This document shows positions 34,773 to 46,695 of a stretch of DNA of 64,000 bases, piece after piece. Within the stretch, counting starts at the first letter, position 1. Each line of letters opens with the position of its first letter. The position numbers were made by a program, and so were the translations under genes. This DNA is from Emydura subglobosa (taxonomy: Eukaryota; Chordata; Testudines; Chelidae), in the NCBI GenBank assembly GCA_007922225.1, contig ML679961.1:79846798-79910797 (forward strand), written 5' to 3'. Below the pieces are notes generated by a model, which was not told where the DNA came from, did no database searches, and saw nothing but the letters and a program-made list of their open reading frames with translations.

Positions 34773-34971
34773 TTTGATTAAAAGTGCTGCATTTTGATGA
34801 ATTTTTTCTAGCCATTTTTAAAGAGAAAACTAGGAATTGAGTATTTTGTGTACAGTATGATGTTTTCCATCTGTTCCCCTCCGTATTTAATTTTCAGTTG
34901 TCATTTAGGATTGGAATTTGCAAATGGTCCGTTTGAGATCATGGCCCCTGGCTGGCCCCAATGTCATGGAG

Positions 34972-35020
34972 AATAAAGCTGATGATTGTACCAGTCTTAA
35001 ATTATTCATGATTCAATAAA
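34972..35020 (+). terminator. NAV2: NAV2 distal polyadenylation signals
   Basis: AATAAA at 34972-34977 and again at 35015-35020, with T/G-rich sequence ('atttgggggtttgctgcagt') after the second as a downstream element. Sequence before them reads as an ordinary UTR; after 35100 it becomes transposon-dominated. Confidence 0.7.
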
Positions 35021-35040
35021 ATTGCTACTTATTTATTCAG

Positions 35041-35425
35041 ATTTGGGGGTTTGCTGCAGTTTTGTGCCATGTTGATCAAGCGTGTATCTAGGATGCTGGC
35101 GTTTGGGCTTTTTAGTTCTTAAAAAAAATCATTAGTGCTTGTGAAAGAGTGCTGGCTTGACAGCCCTGGAGACTGAAGACCCAGAAAAAGGCAGTGGAAA
35201 TGAAGTCTTCAGTCCATTTCACTGAGAATATATTGACGTGACAAGCTACTTAAGGGCTTATCTACATGGGGAAATTTACCAGGATAATTATACCATGGCC
35301 AAATGATTATTCACTGTTCCAGAGAACTAGCATGATGGTTAGGCCACTCACATAGAATGTAGGAGGAGCTTCAAGTCCCTGCTCCAATTACTTTATTTAT
35401 TAAAAAAAAATTGAACAAAGATCGA
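35041..35425. other. Intergenic start with a MITE end fragment
   Basis: 'aagggcttatctacatgggg' at about 35251-35270 resembles the TIR of the 16323-16585 family. 'gcatgatggttaggccact' near 35330 resembles a tRNA-like SINE head. Neither has a clear second end. Confidence 0.4.
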
Positions 35426-36690
35426 GGCTGTGTCTGTGCTACAAAGTTTGGTTGACATAATCCGCTTACAGCTGCCAACTTTTTTCTATCGCTTGGGCGC
35501 GTGGGTGTTTGTGTCACTCTGTCCCCTCACCTCAGCTGGTTGTATCCTTAGAAAATACGATAGGTATCCCAGTGTGCCCCATGCCACGATCCAGCGCTAT
35601 GCTTTGTGGGACATTTTCACAGTACCTTGAGGTCTACCAGCAAGTCACTCAGAGACTTCTGGGAAATAAAGGTCAAATTCCCATAATCCCACTTTTTCCA
35701 TCCCATAATTTTCACACCACTTTTAAAATTCCTACATGCCACTTTTTGGAACTTTGTACAACTACAAGCCAGTGTGCAAGGAAGAAGATGAGCTGCTCGA
35801 GGATGAATGGCTGATGGACACAGTGAATAAAAATGTCAGATTGTTGCTGGCCTTCATGAAGGAACGCCACATAGTGGATAGGAGCTTCTGGACCTGCAAA
35901 ATGAGCACAGATTGTTGGGGTACCATCATAACCCAGGTTTGGGATGACAAGCAGCGATTGCGGAAGTTTTGGATGCAAAATCCCACATTCCTGGATCAGT
36001 GTGCTGAGCTTGCCCCAGCCCTTCAGTGCAGACATACCAGAATTAGAGCAGCATTGGCAGTGCAAAAACGAGTGACGATCATACTATGGAAGCTTGCATT
36101 GGCACATTGAACTGATTCCCCACGAACCAATAGCAGAATTGGAAAAGCCACAGTGGGGGGGCAATTAGCATCCAAGTCTGCAAGGTCATTATGTGTATCC
36201 AGCTGTGCAGGAGTAGTAGTTAGAGCTGAAGCAATGGTGGGGTGCTACATGGGACATACACATCCTTACTCTGGCACCATCGCAACTACTGCATTCTCAT
36301 TGACAATGTGGAAATGACAATAGTGATTCTGGAGGAACCTTGCTCCCCGGCTCATGAAACCACAACACTTGCCATTTTGACAGAGCAGAGGAAAGCTTCA
36401 ATTACCAGCTGAGTTGGGGCAGCATACTTGATGAACAGATGTACAGCTCACTGGTGATGTTAATTACTACTTTGGATCGCAACAAGGCAGACAGCCCTAT
36501 TATTATTGCTGCATGTTGTGTACTGAATAATACAGTGAGGCAAATGGGGAAAAGTTACCGATAGAGTGGAGGGGTGAGGTGGACCAGCCTGAAGTTCAAG
36601 AGCAAGACACAAAGGCTATTAGAAGAGGCAGCCATGGCGCTATACAGACAAGGGATAGAAGGGCCTTAAAAGAACATTTTTATCAGTAAG
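35426..36690 (+). pseudogene. Decayed PIF/Harbinger transposase with left TIR
   Basis: The left end GGCTGTGTCTGTGCTACAAA matches the TIR of the MITE at 37847. A 124-residue open frame (35736-36110) carries the N-terminal HARBI1-like part: TIITQVWDDKQRLRKFWMQN, then ELAPALQCRHTRIRAALAVQ and RVTIILWKLA. Further remnants follow in other frames: FNYQLS near 36395, SPIIIAACCVLNNTVRQMG near 36495 and RALKEHFYQ at 36663-36689. Most of the DDE nuclease core between them is missing or unrecognisable, so it is inactive. Family assignment rests on remembered Harbinger proteins of reptiles. Confidence 0.75.
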
Positions 36691-37846
36691 CTAAAATAGT
36701 GTAGTACTTTTCGGAACTTGTGTGCCGTCATGTGTGTATAGACCCAAATATGGATGGGTGATAGATGCCTGACGTGACTTTTGTAATGTGGTGTGCTTGC
36801 AAATTAACAAACATATGCTGCGTTTCAAAAAATAAAACTTTTTGTGTGCGAACAAAGGTAAAATGCAAATACAAAACATGCTAGCATCACTGTAAGAGTG
36901 ACCCATACTTATAAAATCCCATTACAACAACAAACATACATGCTTACACATTTAAAAAACAAACCAACCCATTACAATGTTTCATTCATGTTTAAAATCA
37001 AGTAGTGCACAGTGCTTGCTGGTTGATGCTATAGCTATCACAGGTCTGTGGTGTAGGTGTAATCATGGTTCTCCTTGTTTTTGCCTGGCATGGAGTGGTA
37101 GGGGTAAAGGTTTATGCCATGTTGCAACCTGTTAGGCTGAGGCATATAGGGAGCAGCAACCATGGAGTTTTTCATGGAATAGGAAGGCTGACCCTTTGCT
37201 TCTTCTCCAGCATCCTAGACCTTCTTCCTGCTCTCAGCCCTTCCATCCCTGTGTTCACCATCAGCAGTGATAGAAGACTGATGGAGCTCACCAACCATCC
37301 TCCTTGGGCCACTTCGTTCTTCACCTGTTCTTTGTCAGGCATTCAGCAGATGTGGCGGAGGCACCTGTGAAGGCCACCATGCCAGAGCCTGCTGATCAGA
37401 ACAGCTGTGCCATTGTTACATTTATAGTCACAACAGAAAAGGAATGATGGATCTCAAAACTGCCTTATTCCCACCATGCCCTTGACTAAAAACACGCTAA
37501 TTGGCACTTAGTTTAGCCTCTCATTACAGCACTGCTTTGCAGCTCAAGCCACACTGAATCTGAACTATTGCATGGGGGTTTTAGGTACTGGGCAGCTCTG
37601 GGTATGAGTACAGGGACAGTGCCATGCATGTGGTGCCAATATTTGCACACCCAGTGGTGATTTTGGCTGACATTTCATGTCTGAGTGTGGCAACTGCCCA
37701 ATGAACACAGCTGCTACTGGTATCCCGAAGCCACCCTGACCTCTGAGGTGCCAGCCTAGTTATTGCACTGGTACCAGCGAAACCCTTCAAAGAGTAGCAG
37801 GGGAATATCGCCTCGGGTGGCGGAAAAAATGAGGTCACCATCCCTA
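36691..37846. other. Probable interior of the Harbinger element, no intact frame
   Basis: No host gene recognised. It lies between the transposase remnant and the nested MITE. I could not match it to a known protein on either strand. Confidence 0.4.
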
Positions 37847-38893
37847 GGCCTTGTCTACACTAGAAAGTTTTGTCACCAAAAGTTTTGCCGGCATACAGCC
37901 CCTGCTGTAATTAAATCGCTGTTGCGTGTCTTCACTGTTTCCTTCTGTCAGTGGAGAGCATTCACACTTTCAGCTCGTTTGTCGACACAGTGAGCAGTGC
38001 ACTGTGGGTAGCTATCCCACTGTGCAACAGCACTCAGGTGCTTTGGGAAGGGTTTGCAATGCCTCACAGGACAGGTACTGTGTCACATGATGAAGATTGC
38101 TGAATCCCGTCATTCCATGCGCATCCTATTAGTTTGGCAGCTGCTTTTACACTGTCCTGTCAGCCAAGCTGACACTGCTGAACACGAACACAAGAAGCAG
38201 AAGGAGAGGGGGACAGTGAGTGTGTGTGTGTGGGAGGGGGGGAGAGACCGGGGGGGGGGGGAGGGGGACGACAGTGAGTGTGTCTGCACTCGTCCTGGCT
38301 CTTTAAGTTCAGACAGCAGCAGCTGGAAGCAGTCAATCCCAAGGCAGAAGCTGCTACACTCATAGCTGGCATTCCCTCTGCCTCTCAGCAGTGACAGGTT
38401 TGGGGCACCCATGGGGGAGGGGAGAGAGACACAGCCCCCCACCTTCCTCCCTGGCTCTGCACAGCACAGCAGGAGTTACACCCCCACCCCGCTAGTTTAG
38501 GGCAGGCAGTACAGGATTGTGTTTACTGCGCTGTGGAGCGAGCGCCACGGTGAGTTATTTTGAAAATTTCCTGGGGGTTTTTGACAGGGGCAGAGGCGGA
38601 CAGCTGCAGGTTAGCCTAGCGCAAACTGCTTACCAGAGCGGCACGCAAGATGGCATGCTGAGATAAGCGGGAGGCTATTTTCAGCGATATAACCTAAGGG
38701 CAGTGTCTACACACGTATTTTTTTCACAAAACCTTTGCCGAAAAAGGCTCTACGCCTTTGTCTAGGTAGGTTTATTTTGTTGACAAAAATGGCAGTTTTG
38801 TCAACAAAAGAGTCATTGCAGTGTGTACACCAGGATTGTTGTGTTGACAAAAGGTGACGTTTGTGGACAAAACTCTCTAGTGTAGACCAGGCC
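37847..38893. mobile_element. 1047-bp Harbinger-type MITE nested in the larger element
   Basis: The left TIR GGCCTTGTCTACACTAGAAA and right TIR, reverse-complemented GGCCTGGTCTACACTAGAGA, extend to about 28 bp with 26 matches (through GTTTTGTC). CTA flanks both ends (37844-37846 and 38894-38896), the 3-bp duplication expected of PIF/Harbinger. The interior has G-rich simple sequence near 38220-38270. No transposase. Confidence 0.88.
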
Positions 38894-39525
38894 CTAGAAA
38901 TGTTCAGGTGAAGATGGCAAAGTATCTCAATGAAAGTTTCAGCAAGAGCATCCAAGCAGCCTAAGGTATTGTCCTGTTCAGAGAAACAATGTACTGTACA
39001 TGGGGAGCTTTACGTCCCTCACGCCCCGCCCAACAAGCCAAAGGAAAAGCAAATGCCGCCTCTATTGCTGTCTGAGCACAGGGCCGTGAGCTGATGTGGA
39101 TGGTGTAATTTGGACTGCTACACTGAGCTGTGTGAATTTATTTTCAACCATGTAGTAGTTGAATCCTATGCATTCCAAAGTGCTAACTTTACTTGTGTAC
39201 CCAGTGCTGGTTTTAAAAGTAAAGTGAGACAGCACTTTGTTGTCTAACTGGTGCAGATACGGGAGGGGGAGGGGGGGCATTTTTAAAAAGGGAAGAAGGG
39301 CAGAGAGACGGAGACAGTGGAGGTTTTGGGCACTGAAAAGGGAAACAAACGTGCCTATAAGAAATAAAGCATCCATGCACTTATCTGAATTCCCTTCCCT
39401 TCATCAGCGGACTCAGCTATCCTCAGCTGGGGCCTGGCTTGACTCTGGCAGAGTTTGAAATAGCTCCTGGCTTGCCCCATTCTGTGTGTCACTCTGTGCA
39501 CTGCAGGGATTTCCATATCCAGCTC

Positions 39526-39850
39526 TCACAAAGTGTCCCTGGTCACATTGAGGGTGCTGGTGACATCTTGGCCAAGTATGGCACGCAGGTCATGGTGGAA
39601 GCAGCAGGTCTGCTGGGCAGCCCCAGATTTGTTGTTGCCCTTCCTCACCTTGAGAGTTGCCTGCTGAAGTTCCGTCCCTTTCACCTGCCATTGACTCTCT
39701 CCCCTCTCGTGCCCCAGCTGTAGCATCCCCTGCACAATCTGCACTTAGCCGTCTCTAGTCCTGTGGCTGCTCCTTAGCTGGACTTGTACCGGCTCTTGTG
39801 CCCGCCAGCTGAGGGGCTCCAGGCCTCTGCTCCAGGCAAGAATGCATCTA
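39526..39850 (-). pseudogene. Myb/SANT-like DNA-binding protein remnant (Harbinger partner)
   Basis: Reading on the - strand: EPVQVQLRSSHRTRDG, a stop, then VQIVQGMLQLGHERG, KGTELQQATLKVRKGNNKSG and FHHDLRAILGQDVTSTL. This follows the MADF/Myb-SANT-like proteins common in reptile genomes, which carry an RGHDRD-type and a CRFYDELHAILG-type segment. Harbinger transposons use such a Myb-like protein with their transposase. Its orientation, opposite to the transposase at 35736, fits one two-gene element split by the nested MITE. One in-frame stop and lost residues indicate decay. Confidence 0.68.
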
Positions 39851-40419
39851 GGTATAGCTCTCCGGCTGTGCTGAGCCAGCAGGGTTGGAAGCGCACAAAG
39901 GTGGGTTAATATCTGTGTTCACCAAGATGGGCAACCAGGAAAAGTATTTCAAAAACCACACTATGCTGGGTTTTTTAAGAGGTAGTGGTGGGTTTCCAGT
40001 ATCCGTGACCCCCAACAATGGAGTTAAAAATTGTGACTTGCGTGACCACTGTTGTGGGGGGTCAGGAGCATTGTGGGACAGCTGCTGGATGACTGTCTAC
40101 ATCCCCATGGTCAGACAGGAAAGCATGTTTCATTTTGTGTCTGTGGTTTTCTGCAGCAGGGGCACCTCTATTCCTATAGGGGTCTTTTTAGTGAGCTGGT
40201 TTTTTCTTTTCTGCAAACTTCGTTTTGATTCATGGAATTGCAAATTTGGGGCTTGGTGCTGCCAGGTGCGCATCCCTCTGGCCCTAATCCTGCAAAGTGT
40301 GCTTTGGGGGAATGGGGTCAAAGTGCTCAGCACCACGAACCACTGCTTGCTTTCTCACCCAGCCCTCACCCGTATCTTCAACCCCACTTTTTTTAACCCT
40401 TTCTGTTAGGTCTACATGT

Positions 40420-40850
40420 GCCTTCCTCAGACCATCTTCCCTTCACCCCACCTTCCCTTTAGTCTCCCTCCATCCTTCTGCTTCCAACATTCCTACAGTC
40501 TACACTTCCTCTTTGCCAGCTCCTTCCTGGATTCTGCTTCCTCCACGCCACAGAAACTACCCTTACAAAGACCACTACTGACTTCTACCCTAGAAGTCAA
40601 AGGGGCATTTCTTCTTAATCACTACACTGGCTCAGTCTGAAGCCTTTGACATTGTCATCACATCCAGCGCCTTCCTTTGCTCGCCTCCACTGGCTTCCAT
40701 AACATCCTTGGTGGGTTTATCTCTTCTGCATCATCTCCCTAGAGGGTTCTTCCTCCTTCAATTCTCTGATGGCAGCTTTCAGTTTTCCAACTTTAGTCCC
40801 TTCTTCTACACTCTCTGTAGGCCGCCTCACCCACCATTTATTACCACTTC
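40420..40850 (+). mobile_element. Possible L2-like LINE RT fragment
   Basis: The + strand reads LAQSEAFDIVITSSAFLCSP, then SLLHHLPRGFF, similar in layout to the 'DLSEAFDTVDH ... LSWF' part of L2 RT, in pyrimidine-rich sequence. It is strongly diverged and only a tentative call. Confidence 0.3.
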
Positions 40851-43109
40851 TCTGCATGGGTGTTATTTTCCCCAGGCATGAAGGGTGGAAGTAGAACATC
40901 CCTCCCACTTTCAACTTGGTGGGGAGAGGCAGGGAGAGGGAATAACATCAATGTGTCTCTCTTAACGTTCAGCCCCTACTTGGGGAGCAAACAAGAGAAC
41001 TATCTAAGTCTGCTGCATAGAACATCTACTCTCAATACTCCCAGTAAGTCAGCTGGGCAAGGAAGAACAGCTGGAGTTGCAGCTTTCTGCCACCAGACTC
41101 ACACTTTCCCCCTGCTGGCCAGGCTGGAGACTACTTTCTGAAGCCAGTTCAGTTCTCTAGCTCTACTTCCTTCTTCCACCCACACACCATCAGAGGGAGC
41201 CCAGCTGGGCAGCCAAATGCATTGCAGTGAAGAGAGGCTCAACCCCTCCCCTGCAGTTCCAGCTCCTCTTCCTCTCACCAAAGATGTTTCAGGTTAAAGG
41301 TGATACAGGAGAACCTGCACAGCGTCAGAGTGAGCTTGGGGAGAACACACAAGCTCAGAGAAGAACACCAGAGGGACAGTCGCACAAGACTGCTGTGGTA
41401 GTGCCCTGAGGGTCTTTGGATCCCACGCCACGCAAAGCTGCTGGCAAAGATACTCGGCTGCTTTCATCTCCCAGCTAGCATCCCCCAGTCTTGGTCTTCA
41501 TTTTATAGCACTGTGTCTCTGGCATGTTTGAACACCCTGCCTGCTGTCAAGAAGGAAACCCACCAGGTAGAAGGCAGGAACAGCACAGAGAGTGTACCTG
41601 GGATTGCAGCAAACACACCGCGCAGGGGAGGTGCTGGCTCACCCAGCGAGATCTTACTGTAATGATACTGTTGTCTCTGTCATTCGGGGGGGAATCGAGG
41701 TGCTGATACATTTCCCAGCATTAGTGGGAGGCTCTTGGTTTTTTTATGGTGGGTGAAATCCTGACCTGTCAAACTCAAAGTCCACCGCAAATCTTGGCCA
41801 AGAGTATCATAAGTGGCTAGTGATTTTGAGAGCCTATCATGCCTTAAAGGGGCCTGGTTTTCAGAGGGTGGGAGCTCAACACTTTTTGAAGATCCAGCCC
41901 CTTAAAGAGATCTCAAGTTAGACATCCACATTTGTTAGTCACATCTGGAAATCTTGGCCATTTGCATATTTGCAGGGAGAAGCTCGCTCGCTCGCTCTGT
42001 TCATCAGGGGCTATTCTTTTTTAAGATTACACATTCTTTAAAAAGTTCCTGCTAGCAGATGTTAATCAACAGTGACTAATTTTTTTTTCCGTATGAAGCG
42101 TGTTGATTTTAAAGTGTGTGGAACAGAAATATAAGCATAGGGAACAGCCTGGTTAGTGTGAAAGCAGGCGCCACTCTCTGCTATGTGTAAAGCCCCACTG
42201 TTTCATACTGGTGTGACAAACATGCTTTTGTGCATATGGTATTAACCACTGTGGCTTATTAGCTGAATCCTGTGTGTGTGTATGGATGCATTCTGCTAAC
42301 TGAACATATTGCATTATTGACATTGGTATGATGCTCAATGCAGTGCTGTGTATTTTATTGTACTCAAAGTACAGTTCTGTAATGGGAGTCTTTAGTGGCA
42401 TATGTTTCAATGTTTTTAATCAAAAGGGCTCAGATTTGCGCTAGACAGACGGGAGCAGCTCCTACTGAAGTCCAGTCCAGTCTAGTTTTACATGACTGCA
42501 GCTCCATTACTTCAATGAACTTACACTGCTGTGAAATCAGGGTAACACAGTAGTTTGTCAAGCCCAGGGTGCTTTGAAATCAATGACAGTTGATCCAGTG
42601 TACCTGAGGACAGCATTGGGCCCAAGGGCTTTACACACTGGTATCTGTCACTGAAACTCTTTTGGCCCATGGCCCCTGCGAAGTGAGATGGAGCAGGGCA
42701 GAGACACAAGTCCCTTCACTTCATCCTCCTCCTGGAGACACCAGCCCTTAGTGTACTTAGCAGTGCTCTAGACCTTAACCAATGCCCATGTTCAATTCAC
42801 TGGCTCATAGTACAGTAATCTTGCCATTGTTTTCTTATGTCTGTTTGAGCACTTTTTCCACATACCCTTAATTAAGCCTGTTAATATTTGTATAGTACTA
42901 CGTGTACAGTACAGGATATTAACCATCCTGTCTACATCTTTGCTTGTATAGAAGAGTCACTTAATCTCTCTTCACCTCAGTTCTCTGTCTGTAAATTGGG
43001 GATAATTCTACTTCCTTTCTCCACTTTAATTGTTTTGTCTACTTAGGCTCTGATCTTGTAAAGACTTATGAACTGATGTGAATGGGCCTACTTGGAGTGT
43101 GTAAAGGTT
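40851..43109. other. Intergenic, no gene recognised
   Basis: Mixed sequence. A MIR-like scrap lies at about 42955-43020 ('cttaatctctcttcacctca', 'aaattggggataattctac'). 'ttttcagagggtgggagctc' near 41863 belongs to a common reptile dispersed motif. No coding similarity. Confidence 0.45.
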
Positions 43110-44415
43110 ACTCCTGGGGGAATTCGGAGCCATTGCACACACACACAATTCATGTCCTCCACAGATTTCTTTGCTTCCCTGCAGAAAAATGACTTTGTGA
43201 CGGGGAATCAAAAGGAAGCCGCAAGAGTGATCACGTGCCTCTCCCCATAGTGTGGGCATGTTGTTTCAGGCACCTGGAGCAACCAGTGGAGAGGTAAATC
43301 AGGGGTGGTGGGGCTGGAGATGCCCCGGATGGTGGCTCCTATGCTACGTTGGACTCAGCTGCTGGTCCTGGCTGGACTGGGGTGGTGGCGGACAGGACTG
43401 CCTCTTCCCCTGCAAGAAGCGGCTGGGACTGGGACACATCCACCCCCAGAAACCTCCCCTGGATGCAGGAAACTCACACCCTCCCCACCCTGTAGGCCTC
43501 ATCACTCCTCAGCAATGGGGGGAGGGGTCATTGTGCAGGAAGCTGCTCCTTCATCTGCCCAACCCTGTCCATCCAGACCCACACATACCCAGTCCCCTCC
43601 ACTGAGCCCTCCTTCCCCCCCCCACACCCAGGAAATCCCCAACTGGGACTCCTACACCTGACCCCACCCCACTGAGCCTTAACCCCTGCATCCAGAGGCC
43701 CCCACGCACCCAGACCCCCCCCACACACTCAGACCCCTCACTTAGCCCCAGCCTCCATTAATCCCCCCCCCCCCAGCATTCAATCCCCACCTGAAGAGCC
43801 CCTTTCTTCAGGACCACCCTGATGAGCCACCCGCACCCAGACCCCCCCACCTCACCGAGCCCCAGCTAGCTACACCTGGACCCCCACCGCTGATCCCCAC
43901 ACTCCCAGGCTCCCCTGCTGAGCACCATCCCTCCTACATCCCCACATCCAGACCTCTCTGCTGAGCCCCAGCCACCTTCACTTGGATCCCCCCTGCAGCG
44001 TCTCTTTGTCTTTACACCCGGATCCACCCCCCACTGAGCTGCCTGCACCCAGATTGCCCCACACAGAACTCTTTCACCCCACACCTGGATCCACCCACAT
44101 TAAGCCCCTCCACACTTGGAGCCTGCTGGGCTGAGCCTGCTTGTCCGCCTCTGGTGTGGAGGGGCAGAGCCCAGGGGTGTTTCTGGGGCAGGCCTGGTCC
44201 TTGCCCTGTGTCAGTGTCAGGTGCAACCTCACCGCTGAGTTCATGTCCTGGGGGCCTTCAGGATGATCTCTCATCTCCATGCAGCCAGTGGTCTGTGCTC
44301 CCCACTGCTGTGCTGGAGCCTCCACATTTATTTATTGACAAATAACATTTTGCAGACTTTTTAAAATAGTGTGTGCAGAATTTTTATTTTTTTGGCACAG
44401 AATTCCCTCGGGAGT
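43110..44415. mobile_element. Second hAT-like element with internal C-rich minisatellite, inverted relative to 29301-30361
   Basis: The left TIR ACTCCTGGGGGAATTCGGAG (43110-43131) pairs with the right TIR, reverse-complemented ACTCCCGAGGGAATTCTGTG (44394-44415). Flanking 8-mers TAAAGGTT and AAAAAGTT agree at 6 of 8. Its right AT-rich end, reverse-complemented, matches the left end of the other copy ('ccaaaaaa.taaaaattct'), so the two lie in opposite orientation. The interior (about 43430-44100) is an irregular C-rich array of 'acccagacccccccac' and 'tgagccccagc' units. Confidence 0.8.
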
Positions 44416-45089
44416 AAAAAGTTACCACACACATGCTTCTTTGCAGGATCAGGGCCTTAGCATGTAAGTGCTTTGGGACAGGCACTGTCTCTTAGTATGA
44501 GATCATCAAAGGTATTTAGGCACCTAACTCCAGGCCTATGTCTGCACAATGCCTAGCCCAATGTGGCCCAGGCTTGTCGGAGCTACTGTAATGTCAATAA
44601 GAATAATGCTCATTTTTTTGTTTGATATGCCAAGCAGGAGCCCTGTATGTCATGGAGATAGGTGGGATAGAGGGGGAAATCAAATAATGGTACAAGTATA
44701 ATGCCATTGTCACAGAATAATGCCTTTTTCTTGTAGTATGGTGGAGAGGTGCTTTCAGTTAATTACTGCAGTCTTGCCACCAGATGGCAGCAAAGACAAA
44801 ACAATTGAATCCAAATCTCTGCCTGAAGCGCTCAGGTCCAAATGTAAGCAAGACCAAGTCACAAAAGGGGCTGAATTGCTGAGCTTGCCAGTAACAATTG
44901 CTAACGACACTGAACTATGAAATGGTTTCCCATGCAAAGCAGAGATGGTGCAGCTCTTACATTTCTTGTTTGGTGAAGGAAAAAATATTTTGCTTTTATA
45001 GTTTGCTATAGTATATTTTTTCATTAAAATTTGATAGCACAGACAAGCCAAAATCCATGGCAAATATTAAGCATACATTATTTCATGTA

Positions 45090-45235
45090 TTGGGGGTGCA
45101 GTTAAGCAGGTGCTTGGGAGTCAAGAATTCTAGTTCTATCACTGATTCTTTGTGACCTGCCAGGAGAAGTGACTTTAGTCATGTCATCACTCTGTGCCTC
45201 AGTTTCACCACCTCTAAAAAGGGGATAATATCACT
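45090..45235 (+). repeat. MIR-like SINE remnant
   Basis: 'gggagtcaagaattctagtt', 'ctctgtgcctcagtttcacc' and 'aaaaaggggataatatcact' follow the MIR core in sense orientation. Confidence 0.7.
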
Positions 45236-45250
45236 GTACTATTTTGGCGG

Positions 45251-46032
45251 TGTGGCATCCTTCAGAGCCAGAGGGGGAGGGGCCTCTCTCTGCAAAAGTG
45301 AGCAGAGCCAGGCCAGGCCAGCCCACCCCTCAAACAGGAAGTTGAGGGGCGGGACAGAAAGTATAAAAGGCGCAGCCTCCAGGCCAATTCAGTTATGGCA
45401 GAGCCAGGGAAGGTGACTGCTCATTGCAGGCTTCTGATTCAGCTACTGAGCTGGGTGCAGCCCTGACCCTGGAGGAGACTGAGATTGGAGAGGAGCTGAG
45501 TCTGCCAGTGGCTGAATACCCCAATGAGGTACAGGACCCCTGGGTGATGGCACGCCTTTCTGAACGGTGGTAGGAAGTAGCCCAGGGAAGCAGACTGTGG
45601 GCTGGTTCTTGCTGTGGGTATTTGTGTTAAAGTGTTTTGGCTGGGACCTTGCTGACTTAGTGGTGCTTCTATCTGCCCCTGTTAGGGCCCTGGGCTGGAC
45701 CCGGTGGAGTAGGGTGGGCTTAGGTACCCTACCCCCCTGCTGCCTCTCCCCTAGGCTGGTAGCTACTCTACTGTAGGCCAGGAGGCCTGACTGCTGACTC
45801 TGTCCCGCCCCACCCCGCCCCGCCCCAAGGTCAGAGACCCTTTAAACTGTTTATTTGCTCTGCCCTTCCTGAGGCCAGAGGCTATGGTTTAGTTGCTCTG
45901 CCTGGCCTGAAGGCCAGAGCTCCCATAAACTGCCCATTTGCTAATTTACACCCCCAACAAAGTGTGAACTGGGAGATGTAGTGATGTGATGTGGCCTCTC
46001 TCTGAACCAGAGGTGGAGGGCACCCCACTACA
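45251..46032 (+). mobile_element. Solo-LTR-like unit with TATA box and triple internal repeat
   Basis: Starts TGTGGCATCC and ends CACCCCACTACA (TG...CA). It is GC-rich with a TATAAAA at 45362-45368 before GGCGCAGCC, as in an LTR promoter. Three diverged units of about 40 bp built on 'ggccagaggctatggtttag' / 'tttatttgctctgcc' lie at about 45826-45960. No flanking coding region and no target duplication could be identified, so the borders are approximate. Confidence 0.6.
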
Positions 46033-46695
46033 ATCATCCTGTTGAGAGGTAACTATTATTTGTAAAGCACACACAGATCTTTGTACTGATTAAGTGCAAG
46101 GTAGTAGTATCATAACAACCCCTCTATGGTTAATTCACCCTTCCTACCTGGTTAGCTGTTATTTTCATAAGTGTTTATATTCTCCTAAACATTTTGGGTC
46201 AGATTCTCAGTTAGTGTAAATCATTGTCAGTCCCTTGACTTTAGTCCAGTTATGCTGAGTTACATCAGCGGAGGATCTGGCCCACTGCATTCTAATGTTC
46301 TGGTTTCTGGTCTATGCTGAGTAAACTCTTGCTTTTATTTAAGGTCACTGGAATGCAGAGGTAGTGAGTGTTTCGGTTTCCATAGACCTAGAACAAAGCA
46401 TGTCTCTTCAGTCTGGAAGGCTCACCTTAAATAAAGGCAAACCACAGTGAGAAGAACAATAGTTAACACCTGTGTAAACACCTGTGTAACACCTGTGAAA
46501 ATTCTACCACATCAGAGTTCTCAACTCAGTTACACCTGTAGCAGCATTTTACATCCACTTGGCACAAGTCCAAGGCAAAGGAAAATCACCCCTCCTGGGT
46601 TTAGCTCCCTCTTACAGGTTGCAAAAACTGAACAAAATGACCCCTGTCTCTGCATGCAGGGTAGTTGTAGCCATGTTGGTTTCAGATATTTGATA

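Larger units (their letters stand above)
31246..35040 (+). other. NAV2: NAV2 3' UTR
   Basis: About 3.8 kb of A/T-rich sequence follows the stop and ends near two AATAAA hexamers at 34972 and 35015. Earlier AATAAA hexamers at 31779 and 33002 could give shorter transcripts. It holds an (AAAC)n tract, a MITE (33650-33944) and a Pumilio-type site. The exact cleavage point is inferred from the hexamers. Confidence 0.75.

Noticed and set aside
38218..38285. G-rich stretch as a CpG-island promoter
   Set aside because: It is simple GT/GGGG sequence inside a MITE, with few CpGs and no TATA or exon next to it.
39885..40409. 174-codon + strand frame
   Set aside because: No family resemblance. It begins inside the Harbinger region and has no flanking splice sites or codon-use signal that I can support.
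46333..46438. Inverted TTTATTTAAGGT / ACCTTAAATAAA pair as a transposon
   Set aside because: Only about 12 bp match, with unrelated sequence inside and no target duplication. Could be chance in AT-rich DNA.
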